Source: Calothrix sp. NIES-2100
GTDB lineage: Bacteria > Cyanobacteriota > Cyanobacteriia > Cyanobacteriales > Nostocaceae
Reading direction: 5' to 3'
Assembly (NCBI RefSeq): GCF_002368195.1
Contig: NZ_AP018178.1
Location: forward strand, 7,390,645 to 7,454,644
Length of the DNA stretch: 64,000 nt
The stretch's first letter is position 1; every line of letters starts with the position of its first letter. The position numbers and the translations under genes are program-made. Positions 58,819 to 64,000 of the stretch are shown here, in pieces. Below the pieces are notes generated by a model that saw only the letters and a program-made list of their open reading frames with translations, searched no databases and had not been told where the DNA came from.

Positions 58819-59676
58819 ATGGGTACTTCTTACGACAATTCCTACGGTTCTAAATCTATTTTCAAAACAGGGAACATCGTCTTACTTGGCATTGGCTGGG
58901 CTGTACTGGCACTGTTATACTATCTATTGTTTAGCGCTAAAGTCCCAGAACCAAATGGCATAGAAAGCCGTGCCGAGTGGTATGTAATTGGTACAAATAT
59001 TTTTGAAGCGTTAGCTTACCTGGGTGCCGGTATCTTATGCTTGAGGAATTGGCGTAGTCAGCAAATAGTCAGTGGTCGAAATGTTTGGCTCGCTATTGGC
59101 ATAGGTATGCTGTCTTATTTCCTAGGAGGGATAATTTTCGGTTATACGGAAATCATCTTGAAAGAAGAACCGGATGTTTCTATTGGCGATGTATTTTTTG
59201 TAGTAACTTATCTGTGTCTTGGTACAGGTATGATTTTAGCAGCGGCTCATAGGCGAATCAATCTCGAAAAATGGCAATGGCTAATTGTTTTGGCAATTGG
59301 CGTATTTGGTAGTTTGTTAGCTTGGTGGATTTCGTTGAAACAAACCAAACCGCTAGAGTTGCTAGGCAGTATTTTAAATTGGTTTTACGTAGTTAGCGAT
59401 GTAGCTATTTTAATTATCGCCACAACTTTACTCTTAGCCTTTTGGGGGGGACGAGTTGCCCAATCTTGGAGAATGATTGCAGCCGCAGCGTTTTCACTCT
59501 ACATTGCAGATATGTGGTTTAAATATGCCACAAATTCGATTCCTAATTATCAAAGTGGAGACATATTAGAAGTGTTTTGGGTATTTAGTGGAGTTTTATT
59601 TGGCATGGGGGCTGTTTTAGAATATGACACATCATTGAGCCGATCGCGGCGGGAGCGAGGAAGAAAACGAGCTTAG
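58819..59676 (+). CDS. Multi-pass membrane protein of unknown function
   Basis: A 285-residue integral membrane protein with about eight hydrophobic helices (roughly 18-38, 56-76, 89-110, 125-140, 153-172, 188-209, 216-232, 253-270). It starts with a polar N-terminus (MGTSYDNSYGSKSIF) and ends with an Arg-rich tail (SRSRRERGRKRA). Many Trp and Tyr residues lie at membrane borders. No transporter motif is visible. It stands 21 bp before an HTH-protein gene on the same strand, then cutA, so the three may be one transcript. Confidence 0.78.
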   Translation: MGTSYDNSYGSKSIFKTGNIVLLGIGWAVLALLYYLLFSAKVPEPNGIESRAEWYVIGTNIFEALAYLGAGILCLRNWRSQQIVSGRNVWLAIGIGMLSYFLGGIIFGYTEIILKEEPDVSIGDVFFVVTYLCLGTGMILAAAHRRINLEKWQWLIVLAIGVFGSLLAWWISLKQTKPLELLGSILNWFYVVSDVAILIIATTLLLAFWGGRVAQSWRMIAAAAFSLYIADMWFKYATNSIPNYQSGDILEVFWVFSGVLFGMGAVLEYDTSLSRSRRERGRKRA

Positions 59677-59697
59677 AAAAGATTTTTGGGATCTACC

Positions 59698-60774
59698 GTG
59701 AGAAAATTAACCGATTCTGATAAACAAGAAATTCTCAAGTTATATCGAGAAACTGCCGAAACAACCTCAACTTTGGCAGAACGCTATGACGTTAGTAACT
59801 CGACAATTAGCCGCCTGCTCAAAAGCACCTTACCAGAAGATGAGTACGAGTACCTCGTTTCTTTGAAACGTGCGGCGAGAACTCCCGAAGGCAGGGCACA
59901 GGTAAACTACGATCAGTTACCACTGTTGATTCAGCAACAGCCAAAAAAAGAAATTCCAATTACGGACAAACCGCCTTTGGAGTTGTCTAAGGTTGAGCCG
60001 GAAAAAGTAGTAGTATCACCAGAAGATGATAGCGAGGAATCAACCCCCGCTATCAGAAGAGTAAAGCGGCGTTCTTCAGCGGAAGCAAAACCCCAACCTC
60101 CCGCCGCAGAACAGCTGGAAATCATCCCGAAAAAGCCGCCAGAAGTCCCCAATCTTCCCAGTCCTAAGCTACCAGAAATCGTCAGCCTTCCTACTCCTAA
60201 ACCACCGGAAATCCCCAATCTTCCGACTCCCAAACGGGCAGAAATCGGCAACATTTCTAACCGCTTGTTAGATGATGAGCCTCCACAAGCCAACGTCTTA
60301 GCCCAAATGCTAGGCGAAGACTTGTTAGATGAGTCTGAAGATTTGGACGATTTAGAGGACGATTTAGACGAAGATGATGACTTTTTTGATGAGGATGAGG
60401 ACGATGACTATGAGGAAGCAAGACCTTTAGTGACAAGACGCAAACCCGGTGAAGCACCAGTTCAGGTGTTACCATTGTCGTCAGCACAATTGCCTAAAAC
60501 TTGCTATTTGGTCATTGACAGATCCTCAGAATTAATTACCCGTCCACTGCGAGACTTTGGTGATTTGGGGCAAATCCCCAACCTGGAAACTCAGCAAAGA
60601 ACTCTACCAGTGTTCGATAACCATCGCGTGGCTAAGCGCTTTTCTACCAAGCGCGATCGCGTGATTAAAGTGCCTGATAGTAAAATGCTACACAAGGCTC
60701 GTACTCATCTCCAAGCTAAAGGCATCACGCGATTGTTAATTGATGGTCAGGTATATTCCTTATCTCCGGTTTAG
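59698..60774 (+). CDS. Helix-turn-helix protein with long acidic disordered linker
   Basis: A 358-residue protein. Residues 1-45 form a transposase-like HTH (LTDSDKQEILKLYRETAETT, then YDVSNSTISRLLKS). Next come about 100 Pro/Lys/Glu-rich residues with PTPKPPEIPNLP-type repeats, an Asp/Glu run near 215-240, and a C-terminal domain of about 110 residues (CYLVIDRSSELITRPLRDFG to LIDGQVYSLSPV). No transposase catalytic domain exists, so a DNA-binding regulator or structural protein is more likely. The start is the GTG at 59698; a TTG four codons upstream is possible. cutA begins 5 nt after its stop. Confidence 0.78.
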   Translation: MRKLTDSDKQEILKLYRETAETTSTLAERYDVSNSTISRLLKSTLPEDEYEYLVSLKRAARTPEGRAQVNYDQLPLLIQQQPKKEIPITDKPPLELSKVEPEKVVVSPEDDSEESTPAIRRVKRRSSAEAKPQPPAAEQLEIIPKKPPEVPNLPSPKLPEIVSLPTPKPPEIPNLPTPKRAEIGNISNRLLDDEPPQANVLAQMLGEDLLDESEDLDDLEDDLDEDDDFFDEDEDDDYEEARPLVTRRKPGEAPVQVLPLSSAQLPKTCYLVIDRSSELITRPLRDFGDLGQIPNLETQQRTLPVFDNHRVAKRFSTKRDRVIKVPDSKMLHKARTHLQAKGITRLLIDGQVYSLSPV

Positions 60775-60779
60775 ATATC

Positions 60780-61112
60780 ATGGAAATACCTGCTGGCTAT
60801 GGTGTGGTATTAGTGACAGCAGCCAATGTCCAAGAGGCACAAGCGATCGCTAATGCCCTTGTGGAAGCTAAACTCGCTGCTTGTGTGAGTCTGTTGCCCA
60901 TCCACTCGATTTACACCTGGCAAGGGAAAATACACACAGAAGATGAATGGCAGTTACTGATTAAAACTGATTTGGCACAATATCCCACTTTAGAAGCCAA
61001 AATTCGGGAACTGCACTCTTATGAGTTGTCGGAAATTATTGCTTTACCGATTGTTGCAGGTTCTCAACCTTACCTGCAATGGATTTCGGAACAAATCAAG
61101 GGTGAGTGCTAG
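60780..61112 (+). CDS. cutA: CutA1 divalent-cation tolerance protein
   Basis: A 110-residue trimeric ferredoxin-like protein of the CutA1 family, linked to copper tolerance in E. coli and very stable in general, with no settled function in cyanobacteria. The conserved stretches are present: VLVTAANVQEAQAIANALVE, LAACVSLLPIHSIYTWQGKI and the ISEQIKG end. The CutA cysteine is at AACVS. It follows the HTH gene by 5 nt and is followed by repeats and a strong terminator. Confidence 0.93.
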   Translation: MEIPAGYGVVLVTAANVQEAQAIANALVEAKLAACVSLLPIHSIYTWQGKIHTEDEWQLLIKTDLAQYPTLEAKIRELHSYELSEIIALPIVAGSQPYLQWISEQIKGEC

Positions 61113-61232
61113 GCAATTCATTGAAAGCGACGGGAAACTCCATCGCCAGAGTGGGTGGAGAGAGATAGTCGCCCCGTCGCTTTGGGCATTGGGCATTGGG
61201 CATTGGGAATATCTTACCCATGTCCCATGCCC

Positions 61233-61266
61233 AAAAACTCCATCCACGAGGGGATGGAGTTTTTTA
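61233..61266. terminator. Strong hairpin terminator after cutA
   Basis: AAAAACTCCATCC (61233-61245) pairs perfectly with GGATGGAGTTTTT (61252-61264) around a 6-nt loop, with A-run and T-run on the two sides. It can serve cutA and the convergent ADP-ribosylglycohydrolase gene. CATTGGG heptamers (61189-61207) precede it. Confidence 0.85.
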
Positions 61267-61350
61267 TTAAGAGAAATTACCCCATCTTCCTACGTTCCTA
61301 GAAGATGGGATATTTATTACCTAATTTTGTTGTTGATTCACAATCGCCAA

Positions 61351-62292
61351 TTAACTATAAACAGCAGCCGCAAACCGAGTTGCTAAGTTAATAATGTCTT
61401 GTTTGCGGGCGATTTGGTTCATCCACTCTTGGGGAATATTTTCCAACCCGTAATAAATTCCTGCTAACCCACCAGTCACCGCAGCGGTAGTATCCGTATC
61501 TCCACCTAAGTTCACTGCTGTTAATACTGCTTCAGAATAAGATGAGCTATTTAACAAACACCACAGTGCTGCCTCTAGGGTATCAATTACATAGCCACCA
61601 GAATTAATCTCTTCTACTGGTAGTTTGGCAATTTCGCCACTGTAGATTCTGGCAAAATGGGGTTTTTCTAACAAATATTCCCGTGGAGAATAAACAGTCT
61701 CCAGCTTGTTTAAACTTTGTAGATAAGCGGCTTGGGGGTCAGCCCCTTCTAACAGGGCAACGGCAATAGTAATATAAATTCCACAGGCCATGAGCGATCG
61801 CGTATGGGCATGGGTAATTGCAGAAACATCATGCACCCTGGCGATTAATTCGCTGAAGGTTAACATTTTGTGACAATATGCCATTGGCAAGATTCTCATC
61901 AACGATCCATTGCCATTGGTATTTTCAATTTTTCCCCCTGCTTCCCTGGGTAAAATGCCCTGTTTCAAGCGCATAATCGCCGCATGGGTGGTATTGCCAA
62001 TATCAAATAGTTGACCACGGGGAGTCCAGTAAGCGGCTTTGTACCAGCGCCAGAAGGAATTGGCTATAGCATCTAACGAATACCCTCTACAAAGACTTTC
62101 AGCCAAACAAAAAGTCAAAGAGCTGTCATCAGACCAAGTTCCTGGCGGCTGATTCCATGTGCCATAACCTAGCATCTTGGTAACTGGAGATTTAACTCGT
62201 TCAGCGCGGCTAGTAAACTCCACCGGCACACCCAACGCATCACCGATACATAAACCCATCAATCCAGACAACGTTTTTGCAGCGGTTAGCAT
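61351..62292 (-). CDS. ADP-ribosylglycohydrolase-family protein
   Basis: A 313-residue member of the DraG/ARH family, which removes ADP-ribose from proteins or hydrolyses related ADP-ribosyl bonds with Mg or Mn. Key motifs are GLCIGDALGVPVEF near residue 13, WSDDSSLTFCLAESL near 53 (metal Asp pair), NGNGSLMRILP near 127, and GGDTDTTAAVTGGLAGIYYG near 265. All metal ligands appear present. In diazotrophs DraG controls nitrogenase reductase, but no DraT gene is visible, and general ARH-type repair is as likely. Monocistronic, convergent with cutA. Confidence 0.93.
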   Translation of the reverse strand: MLTAAKTLSGLMGLCIGDALGVPVEFTSRAERVKSPVTKMLGYGTWNQPPGTWSDDSSLTFCLAESLCRGYSLDAIANSFWRWYKAAYWTPRGQLFDIGNTTHAAIMRLKQGILPREAGGKIENTNGNGSLMRILPMAYCHKMLTFSELIARVHDVSAITHAHTRSLMACGIYITIAVALLEGADPQAAYLQSLNKLETVYSPREYLLEKPHFARIYSGEIAKLPVEEINSGGYVIDTLEAALWCLLNSSSYSEAVLTAVNLGGDTDTTAAVTGGLAGIYYGLENIPQEWMNQIARKQDIINLATRFAAAVYS

Positions 62293-62683
62293 TATTCAGT
62301 CTCCATAGAAGTCTCTAAAACTTTACTTTATAGATTCCCTCTAGAGCTTATTGCAATAGCTGTTACAACCGACTATTTCATCCTATATATAAATCTTCTG
62401 CTCGGGGTGCTAATCGTTTTTATCCGGCTTTTCTGGGCTAATCTTTTTTGCTCTTTATTGTGCCAGTTTAAAAAGCGTCTACTTTTGGCAAAAAATCCCG
62501 GATAACCGAACAATGTTCTGTAATTATAGCATTGCTATTTAGAGCTTTGATTGATACACAGCCTGTAAGTTATATGCATCAATAGAGACAAACATTTAGT
62601 AGAAATTGAGAATTAATCGGAACATTTCTTCTCAGTTTACGACTTTTAATTTAACAGCAAAAAAACAATATTTGGTCAAAATT
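62293..62683. other. 390-bp promoter region, nothing coding
   Basis: This is the divergent spacer between the ADP-ribosylglycohydrolase gene and the exported-protein gene. Repeated TCCGGCTTTTCTGGGCTAAT-like phrases occur at 62417-62450. No hidden gene or RNA was recognised. Confidence 0.45.
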
Positions 62684-63220
62684 ATGAAAGGTGTACTCAA
62701 GTCTTTGGTAACAATTTCTGCATTGTCTTCTTTAGTAGTTGCTCCTCTTTTTATAAATGCTGGTCAAGCTTCTGCACAAACACAAAAGGGTACTGATGCT
62801 AGCTATATCGGTGCTGGTGTTGCAGGTGGTGTGACTAATGGCGGGCAAGTTGGTCAAGATGCTCAATTTGGTGGTAACGTTACAGGCCGTTTAAAATTAG
62901 GCCCCACTCCATTTTCTGCACGGACTCAAATTATGTTTACCGATCAGACAACTGCAATTATTCCCCAAATTTCCGTAGATGCGCCAATTGCTAAAGGAAC
63001 TAACGTCTATTTAGCTGGTGGTTATTCCTTCGTAGAAAAAGATGGTAAACAAACTCCCGTAGGCGATAGAGACGGAGTAGCCCTAACTGCTGGTGTAGAA
63101 TCTGAAGTCGCCAAAAACTTCCTGATCTACAGTAACGCCACCCTAGGTATGAAGACTTACCAAAATAGCCCTGCTTCTGCTGTCAGCATCCAAGGTGGTC
63201 TAGGTTATCGCTTTAAATAG
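62684..63220 (+). CDS. Small exported beta-rich protein
   Basis: A 178-residue protein with a clear signal peptide (MKGVLKSLVTISALSSLVVA), cleaved near ASA-QT. The mature part is Gly/Ala/Thr-rich with alternating hydrophobic residues, for example AQFGGNVTGRLKLGPTPFSA and IPQISVDAPIAKGTNVYLAG. It ends with LGYRFK, a terminal aromatic pattern typical of small outer-membrane beta barrels. An eight-stranded barrel is my best inference. ATG 62684 is the proper start; the upstream in-frame 26 codons lack signal features. It is a monocistronic gene near a CATTGGG repeat. Confidence 0.78.
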   Translation: MKGVLKSLVTISALSSLVVAPLFINAGQASAQTQKGTDASYIGAGVAGGVTNGGQVGQDAQFGGNVTGRLKLGPTPFSARTQIMFTDQTTAIIPQISVDAPIAKGTNVYLAGGYSFVEKDGKQTPVGDRDGVALTAGVESEVAKNFLIYSNATLGMKTYQNSPASAVSIQGGLGYRFK

Positions 63221-63524
63221 GGCATTGGGCATTGGTGAGTCTTACGTAGTTTGAGGAGAATGGGTAGATGAAGTAGATAAGGTAGATTAGTGAGTTGTTT
63301 GTTCTACAGTTCCAAATGTTATAGTTTGGCACAACCATATATACTGGTATGCTGGTTTTGTTAAGTGTTGCTTCACTGACAAAGCCAGCTTTTTGCCATG
63401 TTAAAATTAAAATATTCCTCATAATTCCGACCGGATATCCGGGGATCACCTGGCCGAATCAGTGCTTTGAAATTTGCCGCTTCGGCTTCTACTGATGCCT
63501 TATTAAGAACAGTCTACAACTCTA
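63221..63524. other. 300-bp intergenic region upstream of sir
   Basis: It begins with CATTGGG repeats (63220-63236) and then has a degenerate GGTAGATTAG/GTAGATGAAG stretch and ACCGGATATCCGGGG palindromic bases near 63430. No coding frame is convincing. It should carry the sir promoter. Confidence 0.45.
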
Positions 63525-64000
63525 ATGGTTAAATCTCCTCCTTCCCCGATAGCTAGCCGTAAGCCTTCCAAAGTAGAAGGAATCAAGGAAAATAGTAATT
63601 TTTTGCGTGAACCTGTAGCCACCGAGATACTTCAGGATACAACTCACTTTAGCGAAAATGCAGTGCAGTTACTGAAGTTTCACGGGTCTTATCAACAAGA
63701 TAACCGTGATAATCGCGTCAAGGGGCAGGAGAAAGATTACCAATTTATGCTGCGGACAAAAAACCCAGGTGGTTTAGTACCGCCGCAGCTATATCTAGCT
63801 TTAGATAAGCTATCTGATGAATATGGTAACCACACGTTGCGGGCCACTACCCGTCAAGGGTTTCAGCTACATGGGATTTTAAAGAAAAATCTCAAAGCGG
63901 CGATCGCTTCTATTGTGAATAATCTCGGTTCCACTTTGGGCGCTTGTGGCGATGTCAACCGCAACGTGATGGCTCCCCCAGCACCCTGGAAGAATCGCCC
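63525..64000 (+). CDS. sir: Ferredoxin-sulfite reductase, N-terminal part (cut by window end)
   Basis: The first 158 codons of an assimilatory sulfite reductase, which reduces sulfite to sulfide with ferredoxin, using sirohaem and a 4Fe-4S cluster. The visible part has the polar N-terminus (MVKSPPSPIASRKPSKVEGI), LKFHGSYQQDNRD, the first half-domain segment FMLRTKNPGGLVPP and the substrate-binding LRATTRQGFQLHGI. GACGDVNRNVMAPPAP follows. The cluster-binding cysteines lie beyond the window. Nitrite reductase is related, but the KFHGSYQQD start is sulfite-reductase-like. Confidence 0.92.
   Translation, partial: MVKSPPSPIASRKPSKVEGIKENSNFLREPVATEILQDTTHFSENAVQLLKFHGSYQQDNRDNRVKGQEKDYQFMLRTKNPGGLVPPQLYLALDKLSDEYGNHTLRATTRQGFQLHGILKKNLKAAIASIVNNLGSTLGACGDVNRNVMAPPAPWKNR

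Overview
The window is a piece of a filamentous, probably heterocyst-forming cyanobacterial chromosome (Nostocales type). Support comes from many GCGATCGC (HIP1) octamers, heptamer repeats such as ACAAATG, ATTCGTA and GTTGACT between genes, a psbA gene, orange-carotenoid-protein paralogues, an Mo-dependent-nitrogenase C-terminal-domain protein, and many proteins of cyanobacteria-only families. No rRNA and no CRISPR array were seen. Genus and species cannot be fixed from the sequence alone.

Layout. 1-5.9 kb: end of a TPR gene, then separated parts of the orange carotenoid protein (two N-domain homologues and one C-domain homologue) mixed with an ABC ATPase, a HAD phosphatase and queG. 6-15.8 kb: signalling, with a PP2C phosphatase and anti-sigma kinase pair, a LuxR-type regulator and two large histidine kinases, around a WecG-type glycosyltransferase and ftsE. 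15.9-20.3 kb: a one-module NRPS without condensation domain (A-methyltransferase-carrier-reductase), divergent from a psbA gene that keeps all Mn-cluster ligands but has several unusual substitutions. 22-37.7 kb: housekeeping and small cyanobacterial genes (malic enzyme, creatininase-family, cupin, Nudix, DUF3531, TPR, ABC ATPase, rsmG, two large membrane proteins, two small XRE regulators, aminopeptidase P, Uma2), separated by hairpin repeats and MITE-like elements. 38-43 kb: ffh, rpsP, khpA, rpsU, phoH and a ChuX/HutX-like gene. 43-46 kb: a protoglobin and a roadblock protein, preceded by the wreck of its small GTPase partner. 46-48.4 kb: ABC exporter, tRNA-Tyr, tRNA-Thr.

48.3-55.6 kb is an integrated mobile element of 7193 bp. 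It sits in the 3' end of tRNA-Thr(GGU) and is bounded by a perfect 55-bp direct repeat. It carries a tyrosine integrase, a PrimPol-helicase replication protein, a ribbon-helix-helix protein, two exported proteins of unknown function, repeated AGTTGCATA integrase-arm-like sites at both ends and an iteron-like cluster. The layout suggests an integrative plasmid or satellite.

55.6-64 kb: repeats and gene debris, a DUF2214 membrane protein, a PD-(D/E)XK endonuclease beside tRNA-Arg(UCU), a membrane protein/HTH protein/cutA run, an ADP-ribosylglycohydrolase, a small exported protein, and the start of ferredoxin-sulfite reductase cut by the window end. Hidden items found by reading the sequence include rpsU, the broken GTPase gene, three tRNAs, the att sites and several gene fragments.
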